DNA from: Methanoregula sp. UBA64
GTDB lineage: Archaea > Halobacteriota > Methanomicrobia > Methanomicrobiales > Methanospirillaceae
Assembly: GCF_002502735.1 (NCBI RefSeq)
Contig: NZ_DAQC01000006.1
Location: 62,001-126,000 of the forward strand
Reading direction: 5' to 3'
Length of the DNA stretch: 64,000 nucleotides
The notes below the pieces were generated by a model that was given only the letters and a program-made list of their open reading frames with translations, was not told the DNA's origin and did not search any database. Shown one piece after another: positions 48,726 to 58,067 of the stretch; the first letter of the stretch is position 1; every line of letters starts with the position of its first letter. The position numbers and the translations under genes are program-made.

Positions 48726-50087
48726 TTACTTCTTCTCCCGTGCGTTCCGGTACGCCGCTGCTGCTGCAATGATTTTTTTACAAAATGCATCGCTGAAGTA
48801 CGCGTGGGTGTACGTCCCGATCGCGGCGTTCTCGAAAAGCCCGTCGTTCCCGTTCCCGATGCCGGCCCCGCTTGTGAGCCGGAGCGCAAAGCGTGCATCG
48901 CGGTCGCACTCGACATGCGAGTAATGGAACTCGTGGCCCCGGACCGCGACCGTGCCCGGCCAGAGGCCGGCGCTCCCGGAGAATGCGCCTTTCACGTACC
49001 CGAGGGCTGCAAGCCGTTTTGTCATGACCGCCCGGCCGGGCAGGATCCCGGTCATTTTGTACTCCTTCCCTTCGGATTCGAGCGAGCCGCAGAGGTACAT
49101 GAGCCCGCCGCACTCGCCGTATATTGGCATCCCGTCTTCCGCGAGCGTGCGGATCGCTTTGGTGGACCTCGATCGTGCGAGCGCCGCTGCGTGGAGCTCC
49201 GGGTATCCTCCACCGAGATAGATCGCATCGGCTTCCGGAATTTCTCCGGCAACCGGGGAAAATTGCCGGATCTCTGCGCCGGCCCGGGCGAGCCGGTCGA
49301 TGTTGTCCTGGTAATAAAAGCAGAACGCTGCGTCGCGGGCAACGGCGATTACGGGCCGGTCCTTTTTTGGCCGGGCGTCCGGTGCGGCCGTTTTTGGCAG
49401 GTCAGGCGCCGGTGCGGCCCGGGCGATCTCAAGGATCCGGTCGAGGTCGCAGGTCTCCTCAATCACCTTCCCGTACTTTGTGAGCGCCGGGGACTCGTCT
49501 GCCATGAGCAGGCCCAGGTGCCGGCTCTTTACTTCAGCATCCGGCTGTCGGGGCACCCAGCCGAGCGCCGGGACATACTCCTCTTCTGCGATCATCTGCC
49601 GGTGCCGGTCGCTGCCGCCCCGGTTGTAGATGACGCCGGCGATCTTTATCCCGGGGTCGAAGTCCCGGAAACCCTTGATGGTCGCGTGGATGCTGCGCGA
49701 GACGGCCTTTACGTCCACGACCAGGATCACCGGGGCGCCGAGCACCCGGGCCACGTGGGCGGCGCTCGCGGTATCGGAACCTTCGCGCCCGTCAAAGAGG
49801 CCCATCGCCCCTTCGATCACCGCGATGCCGGCGCCGGCCGAGGCTTCGGCAAATGTCCGTTTTATCCCGGCCTCGCCCATCATGCAGATGTCGAGGTTCC
49901 GCGACGGCCGGCCGCAGATGAGCGTGTGGTGCGAGGGGTCGATGAAGTCCGGGCCGGTTTTAAAAGGCTGGACGGTAATGCCCCGGGCCACGAGCGCTGC
50001 CATCAGGCCGGTGGCGATCGTGGTCTTGCCGCAGCCGCTGTGGGTGCCGGCGACAAGGACCCGGGGGATTACGGTCTGCATGATCAT
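48726..50087 (-). CDS. cbiA: Cobyrinate / Ni-sirohydrochlorin a,c-diamide synthase
   Basis: Glutamine-dependent amidase of the tetrapyrrole pathway: amidates the a and c acetates of cobyrinate (B12) or of Ni-sirohydrochlorin (F430, where it is called CfbB). The 453 residues comprise an N-terminal dethiobiotin-synthetase-like ATPase domain (VAGTHSGCGKTTIATGLM) and a class I glutaminase domain with the nucleophile in GECGGLMYL and a late His in GHEFHYS. Family sequence alone cannot settle which substrate is used; the corrinoid importer and the CobN-like gene nearby fit either. An ATG two codons downstream (50081) is possible. Confidence 0.88.
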   Translation of the reverse strand: MIMQTVIPRVLVAGTHSGCGKTTIATGLMAALVARGITVQPFKTGPDFIDPSHHTLICGRPSRNLDICMMGEAGIKRTFAEASAGAGIAVIEGAMGLFDGREGSDTASAAHVARVLGAPVILVVDVKAVSRSIHATIKGFRDFDPGIKIAGVIYNRGGSDRHRQMIAEEEYVPALGWVPRQPDAEVKSRHLGLLMADESPALTKYGKVIEETCDLDRILEIARAAPAPDLPKTAAPDARPKKDRPVIAVARDAAFCFYYQDNIDRLARAGAEIRQFSPVAGEIPEADAIYLGGGYPELHAAALARSRSTKAIRTLAEDGMPIYGECGGLMYLCGSLESEGKEYKMTGILPGRAVMTKRLAALGYVKGAFSGSAGLWPGTVAVRGHEFHYSHVECDRDARFALRLTSGAGIGNGNDGLFENAAIGTYTHAYFSDAFCKKIIAAAAAYRNAREKK

Positions 50088-50130
50088 TTTTTGCCTCGTT
50101 CGTGAGTAAAATCTGTTGGATCGTGTTCCT

Positions 50131-50886
50131 CTAGGTCCGGCGCTTTAGGTTCTGCTCAAGCCCGGTAAGGAATGCAACGCTCTGCTCGTATGCCGCAATA
50201 TTGGAAACCTCGATCACCCGCGACGCGGTTTCTGGGAGGAGCGGGAGGATGCCTGCAAAGTCGATCGTCCCGGTCCCGCAGGCCGCGTGGTCGTCGTTTG
50301 TTCCCCGGTTATCGTGGAAGTGGATATGGCAGGGCCGGCTCGTTTCTGCGAACGCGTCAAGGGCATTGTTGAGCCGGGCGTGGCCGACATCGAGCACGAA
50401 GCCGAGGTCGCGGGACGCGAGATCGGGCACGAGGTCCGGCTGCCGGAAATGGAGGCACTCCCACGAACCCATGTTCTCGATCCCGATCCGCACGTCATGC
50501 TCCTGCTGGACAATGCAGAGATCGTCGAGCGACCGGACCAGCGATTCCCGTGAGACCGCCCGCATGTTCTCCCACGGGAAGTACCCCGGGTGCACCACGA
50601 GCACGGTGGCGTGGATGCTGTCGCAGATCCCGCAGAGATCGTCGATCACCGCAAGGCTTGCCGCCCGGATCCGCTCGTTCGTGCTTGCGAGATTGATGTC
50701 CGAAAGGGGAGCGTGCACGGTGTAGTGTGCGGAGACCGACTGGCAGTCCTCGTGGTACCGAAAGAGGTCGTGGAGCCCTTCGGATACGATCTCGATTCGG
50801 TCGGTCTTCTCGCGGACAAACGGGAGGGCTTCTTGTAAGGGCAGGTCCATACAGCAGAACGTGGAACAGCCGTACTGTGCGGTCAT
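50131..50886 (-). CDS. Xylose-isomerase-like TIM-barrel protein
   Basis: A 251-residue sugar phosphate isomerase/epimerase or AP endonuclease 2-type barrel. Motifs: VSAHYTVHAPLSDINLAS, ATVLVVHPGYFPW, RIGIENMG and LGFVLDVGHARL, followed by HIHFHDNRGTNDDHAACGTGTIDF, which supply the usual metal-binding His, Glu and Asp residues. The substrate is unknown. Its ATG overlaps the stop of the btuD-like gene (ATGA), so it is part of the importer transcription unit. Confidence 0.82.
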   Translation of the reverse strand: MTAQYGCSTFCCMDLPLQEALPFVREKTDRIEIVSEGLHDLFRYHEDCQSVSAHYTVHAPLSDINLASTNERIRAASLAVIDDLCGICDSIHATVLVVHPGYFPWENMRAVSRESLVRSLDDLCIVQQEHDVRIGIENMGSWECLHFRQPDLVPDLASRDLGFVLDVGHARLNNALDAFAETSRPCHIHFHDNRGTNDDHAACGTGTIDFAGILPLLPETASRVIEVSNIAAYEQSVAFLTGLEQNLKRRT

Positions 50887-52133
50887 CTGGATATCTCTCC
50901 TTTTGCGGTACAGCGGGAAATAAGATCGGATCCGGTAACGGTGGAGAGCCGGCCGGAGGCTGCCATGCGGTCGAGGTACGCCGTTGCTGCACCCCCGGTA
51001 AAGTCCGGCACTGCGGCCGTTTTGTTCTCCGCGACAAAGAGGACCGGGGTGGTTGTCTCTTCTGCAAGGACGCGGAGGTTGTCGAGGTTCCCCTGCCCGA
51101 CCGGCGCTGCGGTAAGAACAACGAGATCTGCTGCGCCGATCTGGTGTGCCAGCGCAGCGTGCGAGGGGCCGGTGATGGGCGCAAACGGCGGCTCCGTGAT
51201 GCAGGCGATCCCGAGCTCGGTTGCCGCTGCGTAATCGGAATCGTTCATGGCAAGGACGCCGGTCGTGACCCGGCAGCCGGCCCGGTGCAGGGCCCGGAGG
51301 ATCGAAGCGCCGGTTCCGCCACCGGAGATCACGTGCACCCGGCGGCCGGTGGGCGCCTTCCCGGGCTCCTGCAGGAGCAGGACGACAAGGGGCTTTCCCG
51401 TCCCGGGGTGGATGGTTACCGCGGCCGTGATCCCGAACACATCTGCGAGGAGTGCCGGCGTGATCACCTCGGCCGGCGTGCCGGCCGTTACGATCTTCCC
51501 GTCCTTTAAGACAATGATCTCGTCGCAGAAGTACGCGGCGAGGTTGAGGTCGTGGAAGACGCCGATGACTGCGATCCCGGATGAGAGTTTTTTGATGGTC
51601 GAAAGGATCTCGACCTGGTGGCTGATGTCGAGGTGCGAGGTCGCCTCGTCAAGGAGGAGGTGGCGGGGTTCCTGCGCGAGCGCCCGGGCAATGATCGCCC
51701 GCTGGAGTTCGCCGCCGCTGATCGCGTTGATGGGCCGGGCCGCGAGATGAGTGATGCCGGTGAGTTTCATTGCCCGGTCGCAGGCAGCAAGATCCGCCTC
51801 ACTCTCGCGGGAAAACCGGCCGAGCCGGGGGTACCGACCCATCAGGACAACGTCCCGGACCGTAAAGTCAAAGCCGGCCGTTGTCTCCTGCGGGACGACC
51901 GCAACGGACTGCGCAAGCTCGCGGCTCGTGAGGGCGTCGAGCGGCCGGCCGTCGAGCTTTACGATCCCGGCTGCGGGAGCGATGACCCGGCTGACGGCCT
52001 TTAAGAGTGTGGTTTTACCCGAGCCGTTCGGGCCGATGATCCCGGCAAACGTGCCGGTCTTTGCTTCGAAGGTTATCGCGTCGAGCACTTTTCGTGCCCC
52101 GTAGTTTACGTCAAGGCCGGCAAGTTCGATCAC
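50883..52133 (-). CDS. btuD: BtuD-like ABC ATPase with extra C-terminal domain
   Basis: ATPase of a corrinoid or siderophore importer. Residues 1-255 are the ABC domain: Walker A GPNGSGKTT, Q-loop PQET, signature ISGGELQRA, Walker B HLLLDEATSHLD, H-loop FHDLN. About 160 extra residues follow (RRVHVISGGGTGASILRALHRAGCRVTTGVLAMNDSD...), ending with a low-hydrophobicity tail. The added domain has a Rossmann-like strand and Gly-rich turn and may bind nucleotide or corrinoid; this is inference. It overlaps btuC by 4 bp. Confidence 0.88.
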   Translation of the reverse strand: MIELAGLDVNYGARKVLDAITFEAKTGTFAGIIGPNGSGKTTLLKAVSRVIAPAAGIVKLDGRPLDALTSRELAQSVAVVPQETTAGFDFTVRDVVLMGRYPRLGRFSRESEADLAACDRAMKLTGITHLAARPINAISGGELQRAIIARALAQEPRHLLLDEATSHLDISHQVEILSTIKKLSSGIAVIGVFHDLNLAAYFCDEIIVLKDGKIVTAGTPAEVITPALLADVFGITAAVTIHPGTGKPLVVLLLQEPGKAPTGRRVHVISGGGTGASILRALHRAGCRVTTGVLAMNDSDYAAATELGIACITEPPFAPITGPSHAALAHQIGAADLVVLTAAPVGQGNLDNLRVLAEETTTPVLFVAENKTAAVPDFTGGAATAYLDRMAASGRLSTVTGSDLISRCTAKGEISR

Positions 52134-53077
52134 GCGGCATACCTCCGTTTTAAAAGCCAGATGAAGAACGGTGCGCCCAAAAATGCCGTCACGATCCCGA
52201 CCGGCATCTCGTTACCGATTGTCCGGGCCACGGTGTCGGAGAGCGCAAGCAGGATCCCGCCGGCAAGCATCGCGGCCGGCAGCAGGACCCGGTGGTCCGG
52301 GCCGACCACGAGCCGGACCACATGCGGGGTAATAAGGCCCACAAACCCGATGCAGCCGGCGATTGCCACCGCGATACCGGTGACAAGCGAGCTGATCCCG
52401 AGAAGGACGAGCTTGAGCTTCTCGGTGTTGACGCCCAGATGGATCGCGTCCTCCTCGCCCATGGAAAAGATGTTGAGCTCGCGGGAGAAGAAGAGGAGCG
52501 CGAGCGCGGCCGGCACGATCACGAGACCGAGCTCCACATCGCTCCATGAAATATTCCAGAACCCGCCCAGCAGCCAGAAGAGGATCTGATGGAGGTTCTG
52601 GCCCGAGGAGTACATGACCGCGGAGAGGACGGCGGCAAAGAACATCGAGACCGCGATCCCGGTAAGGAGCAGCTGCTCGACCTGCACCCGGCCCTTGTTC
52701 TGCGCTATGCCGTACACGAGAAACGATGCGCCGAGGCAGCCGATAAACGCAAAGAGGCCGTGGAGCGCCCCGCCGAGGCAGACGATGGCGAGGGCCGCCC
52801 CGAGCGCCCCGCCCGATGAGGTGCCAAGGAGGTACGGGTCGGCCATGGAATTCCGGAACAGGCCCTGCATCACGACACCGGCCGCGGCAAGCCCGGCCCC
52901 GACAAGCATCGCGGCGATCACCCGGGGCAAGCGGACATCGAAGAGGATGAGCGACGCGGTGTCGCTGCCGTTCATGCCAAAGAAGGGCGTTCCCGCCGGG
53001 CCAAACCCGGTGCAGAGTACAACGGTTGCAACCGCGGCAACGACTAATACGCCGGTGACCGCGTACCCTTTCTGCAT
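52130..53077 (-). CDS. btuC: BtuC-like FecCD-family permease
   Basis: Integral membrane half of the importer, 315 residues, ten transmembrane helices. Family motifs: LRLPRVIAAMLVGAGLAAAGVVMQGLFRNSMADPYLLG and GFVGLITPHVVRLVVGPDHR. AT-rich sequence just before the ATG (53086-53112) could contain its promoter. It overlaps btuD by 4 bp. Substrate could be cobalamin, a corrinoid precursor or ferric siderophore; the neighbouring amidase and CobN-like gene favour a corrinoid. Confidence 0.9.
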   Translation of the reverse strand: MQKGYAVTGVLVVAAVATVVLCTGFGPAGTPFFGMNGSDTASLILFDVRLPRVIAAMLVGAGLAAAGVVMQGLFRNSMADPYLLGTSSGGALGAALAIVCLGGALHGLFAFIGCLGASFLVYGIAQNKGRVQVEQLLLTGIAVSMFFAAVLSAVMYSSGQNLHQILFWLLGGFWNISWSDVELGLVIVPAALALLFFSRELNIFSMGEEDAIHLGVNTEKLKLVLLGISSLVTGIAVAIAGCIGFVGLITPHVVRLVVGPDHRVLLPAAMLAGGILLALSDTVARTIGNEMPVGIVTAFLGAPFFIWLLKRRYAA

Positions 53078-53217
53078 AGGGTATATTTTAGTTGAATTAA
53101 GTAAAATATTCTTGTATCCTTTTGGGCAGCATCATGCTCTGTCGTCGGCAGGTGCCGGACCGGGCTGGGGGTTGTCCGGGTACCTGTGCCGGTTCCACCG
53201 TTCTCTTTGCGGTCCGC

Positions 53218-53889
53218 TCAGAAGCTGTGCGCCTGCAAAAACGCTGCCGCCATCTGCCCGGCGCCATCGGCAAACATCTGGACCGATAAGCCGAGGAGAA
53301 CGATACCAAAAACCCTGACCACGATCTCCAGCCCCTGCCGCCCGAGGACCCTGGCAATGATATCAGACGCAAGGTTGCAGAGGATGATAAGGATGCAGAC
53401 AATGGCAACGACCGCAATCGCAGCGGCAAAGTGTCCCCCGGTGAGCGCCTCGTTGCCGTAGATGGTCGCGACCGTGATCGTTCCGCCGCCGATGTAGATC
53501 GGAAAGATCAGGGGCACGAGGATGGTCGGGATATAGGCCTCGGCCGCTTTCCAGGGCGTGAGCCCTTTTGCGGATGAGGTGGTGGCGTGGACCTGTTCTG
53601 TCCGCGTCCCGCTGACCATGGAGAGTGCGATGACGAGAAGCAGGATGGCGCCGGCAATCTCGAATGCCGGGACCGAGATCCCAAAAAACGAGAGGGCCGC
53701 GGATCCGAAAAACATGCAGAGCACGATAATGCCGAAGATCACCGGCCCGAGCAGGATGGCAAATGCCTGGCGGGTGCGGGGCGACTCGATATCGGCGGTA
53801 TACATGAGATAAAACGGGATATTTCCCAGGGGGTTGGTGATGGCAAAGAGCGCTGCAAAAAACGCAACAAAAAACGATGCCTGGTCCAT
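53218..53889 (-). CDS. MarC-family membrane protein
   Basis: A 223-residue polytopic membrane protein (six spans) of the MarC/UPF0056 family, with unknown transport activity. The conserved FAITNPLGNIPFYL at the first helix and RTRQAFAILLG loop are present, and IYIGGGTITVATIYG in the middle. Two hydrophobic halves suggest an internal duplication. It interrupts the importer genes: the binding protein gene lies upstream, and btuC downstream, all on the minus strand. Confidence 0.88.
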   Translation of the reverse strand: MDQASFFVAFFAALFAITNPLGNIPFYLMYTADIESPRTRQAFAILLGPVIFGIIVLCMFFGSAALSFFGISVPAFEIAGAILLLVIALSMVSGTRTEQVHATTSSAKGLTPWKAAEAYIPTILVPLIFPIYIGGGTITVATIYGNEALTGGHFAAAIAVVAIVCILIILCNLASDIIARVLGRQGLEIVVRVFGIVLLGLSVQMFADGAGQMAAAFLQAHSF

Positions 53890-54053
53890 AGTGTCCCATG
53901 CATGGGAGATTACAAGTAGTTTACGGTACCGGTCCGGCCGTGACCCGGTGCCGCGATAAAATTACCCGCACCGGAGAATACCCGGGACTGATAAAAAATC
54001 GTTGTGGAAAATGGCGGATGGAGGTATATGCCAAAAAAAGCCGGCGCCCCGGG

Positions 54054-55082
54054 TTATTTTTCCCGCAGTGCGAACAGGGCGAGCGCTGACAGGCAGGCAC
54101 CAGCGGCCGCAAGGGATCCAAAGCCCGGCGCCGCAGGTTTCGGCGTGCCGGGAGCGGTCGTTTTATCCGATTCCCGGACATCGGCTGCAATGATCTCGAG
54201 GGCGTCAACGACCCGCGGCCCGGCCCGGTCCACCGTGTCGGAATCGATCACGTATACCCGGTGGTTTTTGATGGCAGAGATCCCGGCAAACCGGGTCTCG
54301 TTCCCGAAATACTGCGCCACAGAGTCCTCGCTGCCGCCCATGCCGGTGCCCGAGTTTACGATCAGGATATCGGGGTTTGCCGCGATGAACTCCTCGGTGC
54401 CGATCGTAGCGTACCCGGTTTTACCGGCAAATGCATTCGTGCCGCCGGCCATGCTGATGAGCTCGTCCTGGAACGTCCCGCTGCCGCTCGCGTAGATGGG
54501 ATCGTTCCAGATGATGTGGGCGACTTTCGGGTGCGCACCGAGGGCCGAGGCGTTTGCTTCGGTTGCCCGGATCCGTGCAGTAAGCGAAGCGACCCGAGCG
54601 GAGGCATTGTCCCCGGCGCCGGCAGCTTCACCGACAAGCGTGATGTCCTGTAAGATCCCGGAGACATTTTTCGGGTTTGTTACCATCACGGTCATGTTGA
54701 GTTTTCGCAGGTGATCGACCAGCTCCGCACCGTTTCCTTCGGAGGCTACCACAAGGTCCGGGTGCTGTGCGGCAACTTTTTCAACGCTCACCGTGCTGAA
54801 CCCGCCGATCTTTGGTTTTGTCAAAGCTTCGGGGGGATAGTTGCAGTAATCGGTGACCCCGACAACCTTGTCGCCAAGACCGAGCGCGAAAAGGATCTCG
54901 GTGTTCGTGGGCGCGAGCGAGACGATCCGTTCCGGGGTCCCGGTGATCGTGACCGTGGTGCCGTAATCGTCGGTGACGGTCCGGGCCGGTGCGGTAGTAT
55001 TGGCCGGCGGTGCCGCAAGCGCCGGGGCTGCGGCAAGGCAGAGGACTGCGGCGAAAATGAGGATGAGATAGATCTGTTTCAT
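54054..55082 (-). CDS. btuF: BtuF-like substrate-binding protein with PGF-CTERM anchor
   Basis: Extracellular binding protein of 342 residues for the BtuCD-like importer. Signal peptide to about residue 23; class III periplasmic-binding fold with TPERIVSLAPTNTEILFALGLGDKVVGVTDYC, KIGGFSTVSVEKVAAQHPDLVVA and NHRVYVIDSDTVDRAGPRVVDALEIIA. The C-terminal tail is a textbook PGF-CTERM signal: PAAPGFGSLAAAGACLSALALFALREK, with PGF, a hydrophobic span and basic residues. Archaeosortase ArtA would be expected elsewhere in the genome. The permease and ATPase are two genes downstream, past marC. Confidence 0.87.
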   Translation of the reverse strand: MKQIYLILIFAAVLCLAAAPALAAPPANTTAPARTVTDDYGTTVTITGTPERIVSLAPTNTEILFALGLGDKVVGVTDYCNYPPEALTKPKIGGFSTVSVEKVAAQHPDLVVASEGNGAELVDHLRKLNMTVMVTNPKNVSGILQDITLVGEAAGAGDNASARVASLTARIRATEANASALGAHPKVAHIIWNDPIYASGSGTFQDELISMAGGTNAFAGKTGYATIGTEEFIAANPDILIVNSGTGMGGSEDSVAQYFGNETRFAGISAIKNHRVYVIDSDTVDRAGPRVVDALEIIAADVRESDKTTAPGTPKPAAPGFGSLAAAGACLSALALFALREK

Positions 55083-55287
55083 GGGTATCTTTGTCCGTTC
55101 TGATGGGAGATTAAGGATCTTTTTTTACCGGGTGCCGCCCGGCCCGGCGCGAGGCTACCGCTGCCTTTTTGTCCGCCGGTCCGGGCCGGTCTGGTTCCCC
55201 GGGAAAGACCGGCTCTTCAAGGCAGTCGCCGGTGCTAATCCCGGTTTTTTAAAAAACGGGAACGGCCGGCACGGCCCTGGTCCCGGT

Positions 55288-55653
55288 TCAGGCTGCATGG
55301 TTTGCAACGGCCCGCTCGTGATCGATGGCATACCGGGCAAAGCTGTCCGGGTCGGCAAACGGCCCGGTGTTCAGGGAAGTAACGGTTCCCGGATCCGAGC
55401 GGTACATCTGTGCGGTGTTCCCGGCCCCGGGAGCGTACGAGTACCGCACTTCCAGGGCATTCTCGTGGCCGTGCAGGCCCGGGGCCCGTCCATGGTTGTA
55501 CGCAACGGCCACCGCCCACGCGTTCTCCTGCATGTCGAGGTACACGGTCCCGACCAGCATCTGGCTGTCCTGCCGGACCATCACTTCGTTCTCGAACTTC
55601 TCTATTGCCTGCCGGGTCGGCCCGGCCGGCGTGCATCCGAAAAATTTTGGCAT
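55288..55653 (-). CDS. Uncharacterised soluble protein
   Basis: A 121-residue protein of mixed alpha/beta character beginning MPKFFGCTPAGPTRQAIEKFE. It has VMVRQDSQMLVGTVYLDMQENAWAVAVAYNHGRAPGL in the middle and ends with AIDHERAVANHAA. I recognise no family. The start ATG at 55653 is preferred to a start 15 codons upstream because the sequence before it is short and basic. It stands alone between btuF and the pilin genes. Confidence 0.5.
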   Translation of the reverse strand: MPKFFGCTPAGPTRQAIEKFENEVMVRQDSQMLVGTVYLDMQENAWAVAVAYNHGRAPGLHGHENALEVRYSYAPGAGNTAQMYRSDPGTVTSLNTGPFADPDSFARYAIDHERAVANHAA

Positions 55654-55892
55654 GGTTTGTGAATTCTCCCCTTTTTTTATCCGTCTTTTATGGAACATGC
55701 AGTCTCCTGCAGATCCGGGCAGATCGTTTTTGCAAATAACTGGCAGTCCAGCTGGAGCCGGAGGTTGGGTTTGAATTTTCTCTTCCGCGTACGGGGTTCT
55801 TTTCCCTGAGGGCGTACGGATAATTTTGGCATTGTTGTTGCACTTCCCTCATTTACGGTAAAAAACAGGGACATGAGGTTCATGTCCGGGAT

Positions 55893-56387
55893 TTACAGGA
55901 CCACCGTCCCGGTTGCAATCGTGCCTCCGCTGACTTTGTCAATGACACTCCAGGTAATCTTGGAATCGGCATACATTGCAAAGCTGCCATACGTGACACC
56001 GGTCCCGTAACCTGCCGCTTTTCCAACGATCTTGAAACTATCGCCGGGTTTTATCATCGTTGAACTTGTACTGCCGACCTTCTGGAACGCAATGCAATTG
56101 GTTCCGACATCTGTCGTTGTCAGTGTTGTTTTTGTATCCTGCGACTGGAACATCACTTTAATTTCGTTGAGATCAAGAACATCTCCGCCATTGTTGGCAA
56201 AGACCGTCTCGTTTCCTGAAGGGGGCAGAGTTGCCGTTGCGGCAATACTTGTCTGGGGCGTCTTGTGCGTGTTTCCTGCCAGTCCTCCTGCAAATGCAGA
56301 GACCACTGCAGCGATGATGATAGTCACCACGAGCATGAGCATGACACCGACAACCGGAGATACTGCCGAATCCTTGCGCATGATCAT
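55893..56387 (-). CDS. Type IV pilin-like protein (archaeal pilin N-domain)
   Basis: A 164-residue extracellular filament subunit. After the short basic leader MIMRKD comes the class III signal and hydrophobic helix (SAVSPVVGVMLMLVVTIIIAAVVSAFAGGLAG), cleaved before the helix by the prepilin peptidase. A Thr-rich beta domain of about 120 residues follows, ending ITWSVIDKVSGGTIATGTVVL. Cys98 or nearby is single. Its ATG overlaps the stop of the upstream paralogue (56384-56387), so both are translated together. Confidence 0.88.
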   Translation of the reverse strand: MIMRKDSAVSPVVGVMLMLVVTIIIAAVVSAFAGGLAGNTHKTPQTSIAATATLPPSGNETVFANNGGDVLDLNEIKVMFQSQDTKTTLTTTDVGTNCIAFQKVGSTSSTMIKPGDSFKIVGKAAGYGTGVTYGSFAMYADSKITWSVIDKVSGGTIATGTVVL

Positions 56388-57097
56388 TCTACAACCACCT
56401 TCTGATCAGCGATCATCTTTCCGCTCGGGGTATGGAGAATCTTTACTTCAACAACGGAACCGGGCCCGAACCCACCGACTTTCTCCTGTTCTGTCACATC
56501 GAATCCAAGAAGATAGTTCATACCCGGATTGGTATGGGGAGATGAGGGCCCCGTGTTATCATTGTAATTTCCGCAGTATTGCGCCGGTGTTGTCAGGGTA
56601 TCCCCGGGTTGTAGTACGGCAGACGAATTTCCGAACCATCCTTTGAACCCGTGATCGGTGTTCTGAACGGCCCATCCAAAACGGTTGATATCGCTCAGAT
56701 ACAAAACTCCGGCATACTGGCTGGAGGTATAACTGTTCCAACCGTCATTCCCCGTTACGGCAACTTCACCACTCAAATTTCCGGTAAATGTTGTCCCACT
56801 GGAATTCGTAAAGGAGGTTGTGATTTTAAGATCCTTTGTAGGGAGGGCATCTCCGCTGATTTCGGTTATGGTCATAGTCGGGATGTAATATCCGCTTCCA
56901 TATCCTGGCATTGCACCCTGATTTTCAAGTGAATGGATGTTTATATCCAGCACCGCAGCGGGTGTCTTTTGCTGTGTTCCTCCCAGTCCTCCCGCGAATG
57001 CGGAGACGACTGCGGCAATGATGATCGTGACAACGAGCATCAGCATCACGCCGACCACCGGCGAGACTGCACGCTCGTCTGATTCTGTAAACTGCAT
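56384..57097 (-). CDS. Type IV pilin-like protein (larger paralogue)
   Basis: A 237-residue pilin of the same family: leader MQFTESDER, then AVSPVVGVMLMLVVTIIIAAVVSAFAGGLGG, nearly identical to the downstream pilin. The mature domain (about 190 residues) has PTMTITEISGDALPTKDLKITTSF and ends KILHTPSGKMIADQKVVVE. The start is set by GAGGTGG 8 bases upstream; a start 23 codons earlier would break the usual short leader. A TATA-like AATTAAAATA (57221-57231, minus strand) implies a leader of about 100 bases. Confidence 0.88.
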   Translation of the reverse strand: MQFTESDERAVSPVVGVMLMLVVTIIIAAVVSAFAGGLGGTQQKTPAAVLDINIHSLENQGAMPGYGSGYYIPTMTITEISGDALPTKDLKITTSFTNSSGTTFTGNLSGEVAVTGNDGWNSYTSSQYAGVLYLSDINRFGWAVQNTDHGFKGWFGNSSAVLQPGDTLTTPAQYCGNYNDNTGPSSPHTNPGMNYLLGFDVTEQEKVGGFGPGSVVEVKILHTPSGKMIADQKVVVE

Positions 57098-57646
57098 CTG
57101 AAATTCCACCTCTGCGCCGTTGCCCGCATGACTGCCCCCGGCCGCGTGGAAGATTTGCTCTGACACCGGAGACGGGATCCGTACGGGTAACGCTAAACAA
57201 TTGTACTTGTGTTAATGCTATTTTAATTGATCATTGTTGGGACAAAGCGGATCGTTCCAGTTTTAAAAACCGCTCGCTTCCCGGGAACCCCTGTCCGCAA
57301 AATGGCTCCTGCCGGCGTGAATTTTTACCCGTATCGTGCCGTTTGCACGGCTGCCGGTCCGTTCTGTACGACCCGGTTTTTGCCCTGTGCGAGAGGGAAG
57401 GGCACCCATTACGACCGCCGCCCAAACAGGCCCAAATACGCTTGGTCCAAAACGGTCAGTATACGGCGTGATCTGTATGAGAGATCCAAAAAACTGACTT
57501 GGTTTTTTGCGAAACTAGCTTGTTTTCCTAGAAAAACACGGTAAACGGAGCCCGAAACGGGGAGATTTGGGAGGTACTCCCCTCATGTTCTGCAATATGC
57601 GGTAGTACCGCCGGGAAAAGACCTTACGGTGACGGGTATCCGGGTG
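57098..57646. other. Intergenic region upstream of the pilin genes
   Basis: Contains the TATA-like element at about 57221-57231 for the pilin unit. The remainder shows no gene, no clear inverted repeat and no RNA gene that I can recognise. Confidence 0.4.
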
Positions 57647-58006
57647 TCAGGTACTTCCCGGCACATTCCCGTTCCGGTCGAGCTCGACAAGACCGGCATT
57701 TGCGATGCGGAAAAACCGGAATGTCCCGTACTGCCCGCAGACCCAGAGCTCGCGGGCCCGGCCGGCGGCATCCGGGACGAGCCGGAGCCGGCCAACGGGT
57801 TCAGCGAACTGATCCGCTATCTCCGGCGCCGGGCAGTGAAGGCGACGGCATGGCCGGACCCGGACAAGCACGGTCTGTACCGGTTCGCAGATCACAAAGT
57901 CGCAGATACTTGCCCGCCCGGGCGTGCAGCAGGCAACCAGCCCGCGGGCCCGGGCAAGGGGAAGGGCAGTATCGATGGATTTCTGCGGGACCGGGCCCCG
58001 GGTCAT
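57647..58006 (-). CDS. Uncharacterised protein, GQYGTFRFF motif
   Basis: A 119-residue protein beginning MTRGPVPQKSIDTALPLARARG, with a Cys-rich first half (CCTPGRASICDFVIC, RPCRRLHCP) and an ending RARELWVCGQYGTFRFFRIANAGLVELD that looks like a conserved beta-hairpin. I have seen no characterised relative. The start is taken at the ATG at 58006, 61 bases after the stop of the coiled-coil gene upstream; the two may form an operon. Confidence 0.5.
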   Translation of the reverse strand: MTRGPVPQKSIDTALPLARARGLVACCTPGRASICDFVICEPVQTVLVRVRPCRRLHCPAPEIADQFAEPVGRLRLVPDAAGRARELWVCGQYGTFRFFRIANAGLVELDRNGNVPGST

Positions 58007-58067
58007 GATCCCCCCTCTGCGGTTTTCGGTGCACGGCCCGGCCGTCCAGTCCCGCAGCAGAAGGGAT

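Noticed and set aside
49052..49483. Short antisense frames opposite the amidase gene
   Set aside because: Shadow frames with Arg/Ser/Pro-rich products, as throughout the GC-rich genes of this window.
48561..50105. Plus-strand open frame of 514 codons
   Set aside because: Antisense to the cbiA/cfbB-type amidase, which has full family motifs. GC-rich genes here commonly leave long stop-free antisense frames.
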